Assembly (NCBI GenBank): GCA_905197485.1 | Contig: CAJJYZ010000030.1 | Coordinates: 1-29,447 of the forward strand | From: an uncultured Lachnospiraceae bacterium | GTDB taxonomy: Bacteria; Bacillota; Clostridia; Lachnospirales; Lachnospiraceae | Length of the DNA: 29,447 nucleotides | Direction: 5' to 3' | Part shown: in pieces, positions 15,594 to 23,597 of the stretch | Layout of the letters: each line of letters opens with the position of its first letter | Numbering within the stretch: position 1 is the first letter of the stretch | Translations under genes and position numbers: made by a program | Notes under the pieces: generated by a model | Databases searched by the model: none | The model's input: only the letters and a program-made list of their open reading frames with translations | Told to the model about the DNA's origin: nothing

Positions 15594-16964
15594 TTAAAGT
15601 GGATTCAATTTCTTCTTAATAATATCCACAGTGTTGCTTAAAGTCTCGTTTTCGGTAAGCTCCTGGCGGATTTTATCCACACCATGGTTGATTGTGGAAT
15701 GGTCTCGGCCGCCGAGGATAATTCCGATGGATTTCAGCGGAATGTCAATCATTGTGCGGCAAAGGTACATTGCAATCTGCCGGGGAACAGTGATTTCTGA
15801 GTTACGTTTGCTGCTTTTTAAGTCGGCAACTGTCAAATTAAAGTGTTCCGCAACGACTTCTATAATTAAATCGGCGGTTAAAGGACGCTGCTCATTTGGA
15901 GAAATAATGTCCTTTAAAGCTTCCATTGCCAGAGGAATATCGATTGGCTTGGCGGAATTATAGTTCAGTTTATAGAGGGCAATCAATTTATTCAAAGACC
16001 CCTCTAATTCACGAATATTTGATTTTACGGTTGTTGCGATATAGTCGATAACATCGTTCGGAATATTGTATACCTGCAAGTTATCCAATTCGATTTTCTT
16101 CTGGAGAATCGCCATTCTTGTCTCGTAATCCGGTGCAGTAATATCGGCGATGAGCCCCCATTCGAAGCGGGTTTTCAGTCGTGCTTCCAATGTTTCAAAG
16201 TCTTTCGGAGGCTTATCACTGGACAGGATAATCTGCTTTCCGGACACATGAAGGTGGTTAAATGTATGGAAAAATTCTTCCTGCGTACTTTCTTTTCCTA
16301 TGATAAACTGAACGTCATCGATTAAAAGAACGTCGATATTACGGTACTTGTCGCGGAACGAAGTGATGGTGGATTCGTTGCCGCTTCGTCCGCTTTTGAT
16401 TGCTTCGATTAGTTCATTGGTGAAGGTTTCACTCGTTACATAAAGTACTTTTTTGCTCGGGTCCTGTTCTAATATAAAGTGTGCGATGGAGTGCATAAGG
16501 TGAGTTTTCCCCAGTCCAACGCCTCCGTATAAGAACAGTGGATTGTAAACTTCTCCCGGAGATTCCGCAACCGCGAGAGAAGCAGCGTGGGCGAACTGAT
16601 TGTTTTTGCCGACCACAAATGTGTCAAAAGTATACTTATGATTCAAATTTGCCTGCTCAATAATCGTTTTTATTCTGTTATTTTCTTCCTTTTTCTCTTC
16701 TGTTACAATATCGTCTTCACAAATGAATTCTATTTCATACTCTTCATCGGTAACTTCTGCGATACATACATGCAAAGGAAGGAGATATTTATGTTTAATA
16801 TGGTCAATACTCGCCTTTAAATCGCATAAAATATAGACAGTATTATTTTTTACTTCGTGTACTTTCAGCGGTTTTATCCATGTATTAAAGGACACGTTTG
16901 TCAGACCATACTCCACTTTTAATTTTTCGATAATTTCATTCCACTTTTGTTCAACGATATTCAT
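15594..16964 (-). CDS. dnaA: chromosomal replication initiator DnaA
   Basis: This 456-residue protein has all four DnaA domains. Domain I (1-80) includes the W29 region, and domain II is a short charged linker (about 84-105). Domain III is an AAA+ ATPase with Walker A GGVGLGKTH (147-155), Walker B LLIDDVQF (213-220) and an arginine finger region near LEARLKTRFEWG. Domain IV carries the DnaA-box signature GGRDHSTINHGVDKI from residue 418. CAGGAG lies seven bases before the ATG. It diverges from rpmH across the box-rich region and is probably autoregulated through those boxes (known for the family). Confidence 0.99.
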   Translation of the reverse strand: MNIVEQKWNEIIEKLKVEYGLTNVSFNTWIKPLKVHEVKNNTVYILCDLKASIDHIKHKYLLPLHVCIAEVTDEEYEIEFICEDDIVTEEKKEENNRIKTIIEQANLNHKYTFDTFVVGKNNQFAHAASLAVAESPGEVYNPLFLYGGVGLGKTHLMHSIAHFILEQDPSKKVLYVTSETFTNELIEAIKSGRSGNESTITSFRDKYRNIDVLLIDDVQFIIGKESTQEEFFHTFNHLHVSGKQIILSSDKPPKDFETLEARLKTRFEWGLIADITAPDYETRMAILQKKIELDNLQVYNIPNDVIDYIATTVKSNIRELEGSLNKLIALYKLNYNSAKPIDIPLAMEALKDIISPNEQRPLTADLIIEVVAEHFNLTVADLKSSKRNSEITVPRQIAMYLCRTMIDIPLKSIGIILGGRDHSTINHGVDKIRQELTENETLSNTVDIIKKKLNPL

Positions 16965-17038
16965 GTGATAACTCCTGATTCTTCTTAGTAATTGTTATTT
17001 TCCTGCATCATTGCATCATTTTTTCAACGTAAAATTAA

Positions 17039-17058
17039 GCATAGTCCACCCACTATGC
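17039..17058. repeat. 20-bp inverted repeat at the dnaA transcription start
   Basis: GCATAGTCCACCCACTATGC has perfect 7-bp arms around a 6-nt spacer. It begins four bases downstream of the dnaA -10 (17062-17067, minus strand) and so covers the predicted start of transcription. It could be an operator or the 5' hairpin of the dnaA mRNA. Confidence 0.75.
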
Positions 17059-17061
17059 GCA

Positions 17062-17067
17062 ATTATA
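17062..17067 (-). promoter_or_regulatory. dnaA: -10 element of the dnaA promoter
   Basis: A perfect TATAAT on the minus strand lies about 100 bp before the dnaA ATG. At 16-17 bp upstream only a poor -35 (around TTCTGA) is seen, so the promoter may need activation or be weak. The whole promoter sits between the palindrome (17039-17058) and the first DnaA box (17115). Confidence 0.5.
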
Positions 17068-17133
17068 TACAATATATTCTACATCAGAATTAATATTTAA
17101 GCAATGGAAAATAGTGTGGATAACTTTTTTAAA

Positions 17134-17169
17134 CACTTAAAAAGCCTTAAAAATGGGGATTTTTAAGTG
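17134..17169. repeat. 10-bp-arm inverted repeat within oriC
   Basis: CACTTAAAAA (17134-17143) and TTTTTAAGTG (17160-17169) are perfect complements around a 16-nt spacer that contains a second CTTAAAAA and GGGGA. It lies between the DnaA box at 17115 and the box cluster at 17214. No T-run follows, so it is not an obvious terminator. Confidence 0.75.
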
Positions 17170-17213
17170 GAAAATAAATCCTATCAACATAGAATTAACA
17201 CAAAATCCCCGAA

Positions 17214-17246
17214 TTATCCCCATAGTTATCCCCATAGTGTGGATAA
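17214..17246. promoter_or_regulatory. DnaA-box cluster with 12-bp tandem repeat
   Basis: TTATCCCCATAG occurs twice head to tail (17214-17225 and 17226-17237). Each copy starts with an 8/9 DnaA box, TTATCCCCA. A perfect box in the opposite orientation, TGTGGATAA (17238-17246), follows at once. The three boxes are therefore in fixed 12-bp register with no gaps. Confidence 0.85.
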
Positions 17247-17321
17247 CGTGTGCAAAAACTGTGGATTGAGTTTGGAAAACTATTTTTTGTAAATTTTCTT
17301 CAACAAAATAGCAGGTTTTGC

Positions 17322-17350
17322 TTGACGTATGGGCATTTTGTATCTATAAT
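17322..17350 (+). promoter_or_regulatory. rpmH promoter
   Basis: TTGACG (17322-17327) and a perfect TATAAT (17345-17350) are 17 bp apart. Initiation near 17357 gives a leader of about 56 nt with the AGGAGG ribosome site of rpmH. Confidence 0.85.
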
Positions 17351-17412
17351 TAAAAGCGATGTCTTTAAAAGAAACATGCACATTTTATATAAACTTAAGG
17401 AGGTGGATATCA

Positions 17413-17547
17413 ATGAAAATGACATTCCAACCAAAGAAGAGATCTAGAGCGAAAGTTCATGGATTCAGAGCAAGAATGAGTACTGCTGGTGGAAGAAAAG
17501 TTTTAGCAGCCAGAAGAGCAAAAGGAAGAAAAGTATTATCAGCTTAG
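17413..17547 (+). CDS. rpmH: 50S ribosomal protein L34
   Basis: This 44-residue, very basic protein starts MKMTFQPKKRSRAKVHGFRA and ends with R-R-A-K-G-R-K-V-L-S-A, the classic L34 sequence. The start is ATG 17413, preceded by AAGGAGGTGG; a longer frame upstream has no support. It diverges from dnaA as in most bacteria and is followed at once by a terminator that overlaps its stop codon. Confidence 0.98.
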   Translation: MKMTFQPKKRSRAKVHGFRARMSTAGGRKVLAARRAKGRKVLSA

Positions 17548-17568
17548 GCCGCATCTATGTGGCCTTTT
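17547..17568 (+). terminator. rpmH terminator
   Basis: GGCCGCA and TGTGGCC pair (one G-U) around the loop TCTA, followed by TTTTCTTCT. It starts in the last base of the rpmH stop codon. Readthrough probably feeds rnpA, for which no separate clear promoter is seen. Confidence 0.8.
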
Positions 17569-17619
17569 CTTCTATTCAAAATATGTGAATACATATGCTC
17601 ATAATATGGGAGATGAAAG

Positions 17620-17961
17620 ATGAAATTTTCCGAATCTTTGAAGAAGAATCGAGATTTTCAGCGTGTATACCGGCGCGGAAAATCTTATGCAAACAAATAT
17701 CTGGTTATGTACGTTACGGAGAATCAGGAAGAGAAGAACCGGATTGGAATCTCCGTAAGTAAAAAAGTAGGAAATAGTGTAGTACGGCACAGAATCACAC
17801 GATTGATAAGAGAGAGCTACAGACTACAAGAAGAGAATTTCAAAAGTGGATATCATATTGTAATCATTGCAAGGGCAAATTCTAAGGATAAACCTTACAG
17901 AGACATTGAGAGTGCCCTCATCCACTTGGCAAAGCTTCATAATATATATGAAAAACATTAA
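17620..17961 (+). CDS. rnpA: ribonuclease P protein component
   Basis: This 113-residue basic protein subunit of RNase P assists the RNA subunit in removing tRNA 5' leaders. The family signature is seen as KKVGNSVVRHRITRLIRESY (about residues 48-67), and the N-terminus has the usual KFSESLKKNRDFQRVYRRGK. GGGAG lies eight bases before the ATG. Order and spacing (rpmH, rnpA, yidD, yidC) are conserved. Confidence 0.97.
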   Translation: MKFSESLKKNRDFQRVYRRGKSYANKYLVMYVTENQEEKNRIGISVSKKVGNSVVRHRITRLIRESYRLQEENFKSGYHIVIIARANSKDKPYRDIESALIHLAKLHNIYEKH

Positions 17962-17981
17962 GGTAAGATGGAGATGGATTG

Positions 17982-18194
17982 ATGAAACATGTACTTATTG
18001 CCATGATAAAGTTTTATAGAAAGTATTTATCGGGTATGAAAGTAAGAACTCATTGTATTTATTACCCGACATGCTCCCAGTATGGCCTGGAAGCCATCGA
18101 GAAATATGGGGCGCTTAAGGGTGGTCTTTTAACGCTGTGGAGAATTGTGCGTTGCAATCCGTTTTCAAAGGGGGGCTATGACCCGGTACCGTAA
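17982..18194 (+). CDS. yidD: membrane protein insertion efficiency factor YidD
   Basis: This protein of about 70 residues has the YidD core C25-IYYPTC31-SQY and the late RIVRCNPFSKGGYDPVP (C58). It has an N-terminal amphipathic, possibly membrane-associated, helix. I took ATG 17982 as the start; a TTG one codon before is also possible. It lies 20 nt after rnpA and 20 nt before yidC, whose insertase function it supports. Confidence 0.95.
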   Translation: MKHVLIAMIKFYRKYLSGMKVRTHCIYYPTCSQYGLEAIEKYGALKGGLLTLWRIVRCNPFSKGGYDPVP

Positions 18195-18214
18195 CACTAT
18201 TAGGAGGAACAAAT

Positions 18215-19474
18215 ATGGAAGGTGTGTTATTAACACAATCAACAACACCGATTATCGGACAGATTGCCTGGTTACTCGGTCACTTGATGAACGGTATTTA
18301 CAATGTACTGAATGATTTATTCGGAGTTCAGAACATTGGATGGTGTATCGTTGGATTTACAATCGTTATCTATACACTGTTGTTACCGTTAACAATTAAA
18401 CAGCAGAAATTTTCGAAAATGATGTCTGCGATGAACCCTGAGCTTCAGGCGATTCAGAAAAAATACAAAAATAAAAGAGACCAGGCGTCTATGCTTAAGA
18501 TGCAGGAAGAGACGCAGCTTGTCTATGAAAAATACGGAACATCACCGATGGGTGGATGTGGTTCAATGTTAATCCAGTTCCCTATTTTGTTAGGTCTTTG
18601 GAAAGTAATTCAGAATATTCCTGCTTATGTAGGTGGAATTTACGCAGAGTATCAGCCGCTTGCAGAGCAGATTATGGCAACAGACGGTTATCAGAAGATT
18701 ATGGAGAAGATTGGTTCAGCAGCGCCGATTCTCATTAACCCGAAGGCATTTGATTATACAAAAACGAACACAATTATTGACGTACTGTATAAAGCGACAG
18801 ATAGCACATGGGATACTTTGGTAGACAAGTTCCCGGATTTGACACATTTAATCACACAGACACAGGATACAGTCCATGGATTCAATACATTCTTTGGCGT
18901 TAACATGGCGGAGACACCGCAGGCAATGTTGATGAATGGATTCAAGACAGGAGCGGTTATCTTAATTATCGGAGCTCTTTTAATTCCGGTACTTGCAGGT
19001 TTGACACAGTGGATTAGTATTAAACTTACACCACAGGCAGCAGCTCAGGGTGAAGAGAATAATCAGATGGCAAGCCAGATGAAGATGATGAACATCATGA
19101 TGCCAATGCTTTCCGTATTCATGTGTTTCACACTTCAGGCCGGTGTCGGTATCTACTGGATTGTAAGTGCGATTGTAAGATGTATCCAGCAGTTGGCGGT
19201 TAATAAACATTTATCTAAGATTCCGGTCAACGACATGATTGAGAAAAACATGGAAAAGGCCAAGAAGAAACGTGAGAAGAAGGGCGTTTCCGCAGAAAAC
19301 ATCAACAAGATGGCTCAAAGAAATGTAAGAAATATCGAAGAGCCGAAAGTATTGTCCTCACAGGAAAAGGATGAGAAACTGAAAAAAGCCGCAGAAGCGA
19401 ATAAGAATGCAAAACCTGGAAGTCTTGCGGCAAAAGCAAATATGGTAAAGAACTTTAATGAGAATCACAAATAG
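18215..19474 (+). CDS. yidC: membrane protein insertase YidC/Oxa1
   Basis: This 419-residue insertase helps membrane proteins integrate, alone or with SecYEG. The helices are about residues 40-62 (IGWCIVGFTIVIYTLLLPL), 112-140, 240-272 and 290-330. A Lys-rich cytoplasmic hairpin lies between the first two (KQQKFSKMMSAMNPELQAIQ). A long insertion (about 140-235) separates helices two and three, and the C-terminal tail is strongly basic. The groove arginine conserved in most Gram-positive YidC proteins (five residues before the Pro of LLLPL) is Tyr53 here. There is no lipobox, unlike Bacillus SpoIIIJ. AGGAGG lies about eight bases before the ATG. Confidence 0.95.
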   Translation: MEGVLLTQSTTPIIGQIAWLLGHLMNGIYNVLNDLFGVQNIGWCIVGFTIVIYTLLLPLTIKQQKFSKMMSAMNPELQAIQKKYKNKRDQASMLKMQEETQLVYEKYGTSPMGGCGSMLIQFPILLGLWKVIQNIPAYVGGIYAEYQPLAEQIMATDGYQKIMEKIGSAAPILINPKAFDYTKTNTIIDVLYKATDSTWDTLVDKFPDLTHLITQTQDTVHGFNTFFGVNMAETPQAMLMNGFKTGAVILIIGALLIPVLAGLTQWISIKLTPQAAAQGEENNQMASQMKMMNIMMPMLSVFMCFTLQAGVGIYWIVSAIVRCIQQLAVNKHLSKIPVNDMIEKNMEKAKKKREKKGVSAENINKMAQRNVRNIEEPKVLSSQEKDEKLKKAAEANKNAKPGSLAAKANMVKNFNENHK

Positions 19475-19490
19475 TTAAGGGGGATTCAGA

Positions 19491-20270
19491 ATGAATGAAG
19501 TTACAGTTTCAGCAAAAACATTAGATGATGCGATTACTGAAGCTCTGATTCAGTTAGGCGCAACAAGCGATATGGTTGAATATGAAGTTATCGAAAAAGG
19601 AAGCGCCGGATTTTTCGGAATCGGAAGCAAACAGGCCGTTGTAAAAGCTTGGAAGAAGAAAGTGGAAGAGCCTGTTGTGGAGAAGCCAAAGAAAGAATTT
19701 GTTAAGAAGGAATCCGTAAAAAAAGAATATGAGAAGAAGGATTTCGAAAAAAGAGAATATGTAAAGAAAGAAGCTCCGGCGAAAGAGCATCAGGCTTTGG
19801 GCAAAGTGGAAGAGCATACAATCAAAGCTTGCGAAGTGTTCTTAAAAGACGTATTGCAGGCAATGGGAATGGAAGTACAGATTACTTCTTCTATTGATAG
19901 CGAAGGTGCGCTTAACATTAACATGGAAGGTGAGAATATGGGAATTCTCATCGGTAAAAGAGGACAGACACTGGATTCTTTACAGTACTTAACAAATCGT
20001 ATTGCCAATAAGAATCAGGATGAATATGTTCGCGTGAAGTTAGATACAGAGAACTATCGTCAGAGAAGAAAAGAAACATTGGAGAATCTTGCAAAAAATA
20101 TTGCATATAAAGTCAAGAGAACAAAGAAACCAGTTTCTCTGGAGCCAATGAATCCGTATGAGAGAAGAGTGATTCACTCAGCATTGCAGGGAGATAAATA
20201 TGTTTCTACACACAGTGAAGGTGAAGAACCATACAGAAGAGTAGTAGTAACATTATCAAGAAGATATTAA
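19491..20270 (+). CDS. khpB: RNA-binding protein Jag/KhpB
   Basis: This 259-residue protein has a Jag-N domain (1-52, with GSAGFFGIGSKQAVVK), a KH domain (about 105-185, GENMGILIGKRGQTLDSLQYL) and a C-terminal R3H domain (about 190-257, PMNPYERRVIHSALQ). A Lys/Glu-rich linker (about 55-100) is built from repeats of the K-K-E/D-x type. Jag/KhpB proteins bind RNA with KhpA and affect cell division and elongation. It lies 16 nt after yidC, as usual, and is followed by a terminator. Confidence 0.95.
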   Translation: MNEVTVSAKTLDDAITEALIQLGATSDMVEYEVIEKGSAGFFGIGSKQAVVKAWKKKVEEPVVEKPKKEFVKKESVKKEYEKKDFEKREYVKKEAPAKEHQALGKVEEHTIKACEVFLKDVLQAMGMEVQITSSIDSEGALNINMEGENMGILIGKRGQTLDSLQYLTNRIANKNQDEYVRVKLDTENYRQRRKETLENLAKNIAYKVKRTKKPVSLEPMNPYERRVIHSALQGDKYVSTHSEGEEPYRRVVVTLSRRY

Positions 20271-20281
20271 GGTATGAAAAT

Positions 20282-20315
20282 AAGGCGGCATCTTTTAGAA
20301 GAGGCTGCCTTTTTT
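20282..20315 (+). terminator. terminator of the rnpA-yidD-yidC-jag transcript
   Basis: AAGGCGGC and GCTGCCTT pair (one G-U) around a loop of about 13 nt, followed directly by TTTTT. It lies 12 nt after the jag stop and before the mnmE ribosome site. Confidence 0.85.
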
Positions 20316-20350
20316 GAAATATAGGATTGCTTTTGGAAAGGAAGATTTGT

Positions 20351-21724
20351 ATGAAGAAAGATACCATTGCGGCAATCGCAACTGCGATGTCAAATTCTGG
20401 TATTGGAATTGTAAGAATTAGCGGAGCAGAATCTTTTGAAATTATTCAAAAAATATATAGAGGTAAAACGGAAAAAAACTTACAGGAGCAGAAAAGCCAT
20501 ACGATTCATTACGGTTATATTGCGGATGGAGAAGAGATTATCGACGAAGTGCTCGTGATGTTGATGCGGGGACCTCATAGTTTCACAGGGGAAGATACAG
20601 TAGAAATTGATTGTCATGGAGGTGTCTATGTAGTCAAGAGGATACTTGAGACCGTTATCAAGTATGGGGCAAGACCTGCAGAGCCGGGAGAATTTACGAA
20701 GAGAGCATTTTTGAATGGAAAAATGGATTTATCCCAGGCGGAGGCAGTGATTGATATTATTCATTCCAAAAACGAGTATGCATTAAAAAGTTCTGTCAGT
20801 CAGTTGAAAGGAGCGGTACATAAGAAGATTACAGAGATACGAAAAGAGATTCTGTATCATACTGCATTTATAGAAACCGCGTTGGATGACCCGGAGCATA
20901 TTAGTGTGGATGGATATGGGGAACAATTAAGAGAAACAGTAGAAAAACTTCTGGAAGAAATCCACCAGTTGCTCATCACTTCAGATAATGGTAGAATGAT
21001 GAAGGAAGGAATCCAGACTGTTATCGTCGGAAAACCAAATGCAGGAAAGTCATCACTGCTTAACGTATTGGTTGGAGAAGAACGAGCAATTGTAACGGAT
21101 ATCGAAGGAACAACGCGAGACGTCCTGGAGGAGCATATCCAGTTGCAGGGAATCAGTCTGAATATTATGGATACGGCAGGTATTCGGGAGACAAAAGATG
21201 TGGTGGAGAGAATCGGTGTAGATAAGGCGAAAAACCATGCGAACGAAGCCGATTTGATTATCTATGTCGTAGACGCATCCAGAGAGTTAGATGAGAACGA
21301 CGCTGAAATTATAGAAATGATACAGGATAAGCAGGCAATCGTTCTCTTGAATAAGTCGGATTTAGATACGGTCGTAACAAAAGAAATGTTGGCACAAAAG
21401 ATAGATAAGCCTATGATTCTGATTTCCGCAAAGGAAGAAGAAGGAATCCATGAATTGGAAGAAACGTTGAAACAGATGTTTTTCCATGGGGAGATTTCAT
21501 TTAATGACGAGGTATATATTACAAATATTCGTCATAAAACAGCGTTGGCGGAAGCGGAAGAGAGCTTAAAAAAAGTAAGGATGAGTATTGACAGCGGGAT
21601 GCCGGAGGACTTTTATTCCATCGATTTACTGGATGCATATGAGTCTCTCGGAAGCATTACCGGAGAAACGATAGGAGAAGATTTGGTAAATGAAATATTC
21701 AGCAAATTCTGTATGGGAAAATAA
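20351..21724 (+). CDS. mnmE: tRNA modification GTPase MnmE
   Basis: This 457-residue protein works with MnmG to modify U34 of certain tRNAs (cmnm5U). It has an N-terminal tetrahydrofolate-binding domain (1-118), a helical domain, and an inserted G domain with P-loop GKPNAGKSS (227-235), EGTTRD (252-257) and NKSD. The C-terminus is CMGK, matching the required C-x-G-K tail. I chose ATG 20351 because AAAGGAAG precedes it; the frame continues eight codons upstream without a ribosome site. Its end overlaps the mnmG start by 35 nt. Confidence 0.97.
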   Translation: MKKDTIAAIATAMSNSGIGIVRISGAESFEIIQKIYRGKTEKNLQEQKSHTIHYGYIADGEEIIDEVLVMLMRGPHSFTGEDTVEIDCHGGVYVVKRILETVIKYGARPAEPGEFTKRAFLNGKMDLSQAEAVIDIIHSKNEYALKSSVSQLKGAVHKKITEIRKEILYHTAFIETALDDPEHISVDGYGEQLRETVEKLLEEIHQLLITSDNGRMMKEGIQTVIVGKPNAGKSSLLNVLVGEERAIVTDIEGTTRDVLEEHIQLQGISLNIMDTAGIRETKDVVERIGVDKAKNHANEADLIIYVVDASRELDENDAEIIEMIQDKQAIVLLNKSDLDTVVTKEMLAQKIDKPMILISAKEEEGIHELEETLKQMFFHGEISFNDEVYITNIRHKTALAEAEESLKKVRMSIDSGMPEDFYSIDLLDAYESLGSITGETIGEDLVNEIFSKFCMGK

Positions 21725-23597
21725 AGATGAATATGATGTAGTTGTTATCGGGGCAGGACATGCAGGGTGTGAAGCGGCGCTTGCTTCAGCCCGTCTTGGT
21801 CTGAAGACGATTGTATTTACAGTGAGTATTAATAGTGTGGCGTTGATGCCTTGTAACCCGAATATTGGAGGAACGTCCAAAGGGCATCTCGTAAAAGAAA
21901 TTGACGCTCTGGGCGGAGAGATGGGAAAAGTAATCGACCGGACATTTATTCAGTCGAAGATGTTAAACCGTTCCAAGGGACCGGCAGTACATTCGCTTCG
22001 GGCTCAGGCAGATAAGGCGGAATACAGTCGGGTGATGAGAGAAGTTCTGGAGAATCAGGAAAATCTGGAATTAAAGCAGGCAGAAGTGACGGATATTCTT
22101 ACGGAAGAAGGAAGAGTAACAGGAGTACAGACATATTCCGGTGCGATTTACCGTTGCAAGGCAGTGATTCTGTGTACGGGAACATATTTAAAGGCAAGGT
22201 GTGTCTACGGTGATGTCAGCAACGAGACAGGGCCGGACGGACTTCAGGCGGCCAATTATCTGACAGAGTCTTTGAAGTCTCTGGGAATTGAAATGTACCG
22301 TTTTAAAACAGGAACACCAGCGCGAATTGATAAGCGTTCCATTGATTTTAGCAAAATGGAAGAACAGTTTGGAGACGAGAGAATTACGCCATTTTCCTTT
22401 ACGACGAATCCGGAAGACATCCAGATTGACCAGGTATCATGCTGGCTGACATATACGAATAAAACGACGCACGAGATTATTCGGAAAAACTTGGACCGTT
22501 CACCGCTGTTTTCTGGTATGATAGAGGGAACAGGACCTAGATACTGTCCGTCTATAGAGGACAAAGTTGTAAAATTTTCTGACAAGGAAAGACATCAAGT
22601 GTTTGTAGAGCCGGAAGGACTGCACACAAATGAGATGTATATTGGAGGAATGTCAAGCTCTTTACCGGAAGACGTGCAATATGAAATGTATCGAAGCGTA
22701 CCGGGATTAGAGCATGCAAAGATTGTGAAAAATGCGTATGCAATCGAATATGACTGTATCGATGCGCGGCAGCTTTATCCGACTTTGGAATTTAAGAACA
22801 TTGACGGACTCTATAGCGGAGGACAGTTTAACGGAAGTTCCGGTTATGAGGAAGCGGCAGCGCAAGGATTGATTGCCGGAATCAATGCGGCATTAAAAAT
22901 ATTAGGAAGAAATCAGATTGTCATTGACCGTTCGCAGGGATATATTGGAGTTTTGATTGATGACCTGGTGACAAAAGAAAGTCATGAACCGTATCGAATG
23001 ATGACATCCAGAGCAGAGTACCGGCTCTTACTTCGTCAGGATAATGCGGACCAACGTTTGACGGAAATCGGCTATGAAGTAGGATTGATTGATGAAAAAC
23101 GATATTTGCATTTGAAAGAAAAGGAAGAACAAATTCAAAAAGAAATAGAACGTCTGCAGCATGTGAATGTAGGAACAAGCGAGGCAGTGCAAGGCTTATT
23201 AGAAAAGTATGAGAGTACGCCGTTAAATTCCGGAATCACTCTTGCAGAATTGATTCGTCGGCCGGAACTGGACTATGATGCGCTTGCTCCGATTGATGAG
23301 GAGAGACCGGAGTTATCGGATGAAGTGACAGAACAGGTAAATATCAATATCAAGTATGATGGTTATATTAGCCGTCAGTTGAAACAAGTGGAACAATTTA
23401 AGAAATTAGAGACGAAGAGAATACCGGACAGCATCGATTATGATGATGTGAAAAGTCTGAGAATTGAGGCAGTGCAGAAACTGAAACAGTATCGACCGAT
23501 TTCAATCGGACAGGCTTCCAGAATCTCCGGCGTGTCTCCGGCAGATATCTCGGTACTGCTTGTATATATGGAACAATGGGGTAAAAACAATGAGTAA
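21690..23597 (+). CDS. mnmG: tRNA uridine-5-carboxymethylaminomethyl modification enzyme MnmG
   Basis: This 635-residue FAD protein is the partner of MnmE. The FAD-binding Rossmann motif is GAGHAGCEAA (21-30), followed by the conserved NPNIGGTSKGHLVKEIDALGG region and a helical C-terminal domain ending RISGVSPADISVLL. ATG 21690 is the only in-frame start before the Rossmann motif, and GGAG lies about nine bases upstream. It starts inside mnmE, giving a short non-conserved N-terminal extension (MKYSANSVWENKDE). It overlaps rsmG by 8 nt, so the three genes are translationally coupled. Confidence 0.97.
   Translation: MKYSANSVWENKDEYDVVVIGAGHAGCEAALASARLGLKTIVFTVSINSVALMPCNPNIGGTSKGHLVKEIDALGGEMGKVIDRTFIQSKMLNRSKGPAVHSLRAQADKAEYSRVMREVLENQENLELKQAEVTDILTEEGRVTGVQTYSGAIYRCKAVILCTGTYLKARCVYGDVSNETGPDGLQAANYLTESLKSLGIEMYRFKTGTPARIDKRSIDFSKMEEQFGDERITPFSFTTNPEDIQIDQVSCWLTYTNKTTHEIIRKNLDRSPLFSGMIEGTGPRYCPSIEDKVVKFSDKERHQVFVEPEGLHTNEMYIGGMSSSLPEDVQYEMYRSVPGLEHAKIVKNAYAIEYDCIDARQLYPTLEFKNIDGLYSGGQFNGSSGYEEAAAQGLIAGINAALKILGRNQIVIDRSQGYIGVLIDDLVTKESHEPYRMMTSRAEYRLLLRQDNADQRLTEIGYEVGLIDEKRYLHLKEKEEQIQKEIERLQHVNVGTSEAVQGLLEKYESTPLNSGITLAELIRRPELDYDALAPIDEERPELSDEVTEQVNINIKYDGYISRQLKQVEQFKKLETKRIPDSIDYDDVKSLRIEAVQKLKQYRPISIGQASRISGVSPADISVLLVYMEQWGKNNE

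Larger units (their letters stand above)
16965..17412. other. oriC part 1: dnaA-rpmH divergent intergenic region
   Basis: This 448-bp gap has no gene. From left to right it holds the dnaA leader, a palindrome and -10 (17039-17067), an AT-rich stretch (17061-17102), a perfect DnaA box TGTGGATAA (17115-17123), a 10-bp-arm inverted repeat (17134-17169), a dense box cluster (17214-17246), a weak box TGTGGATTG (17260-17268) and the rpmH promoter (17322-17350). Confidence 0.85.
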
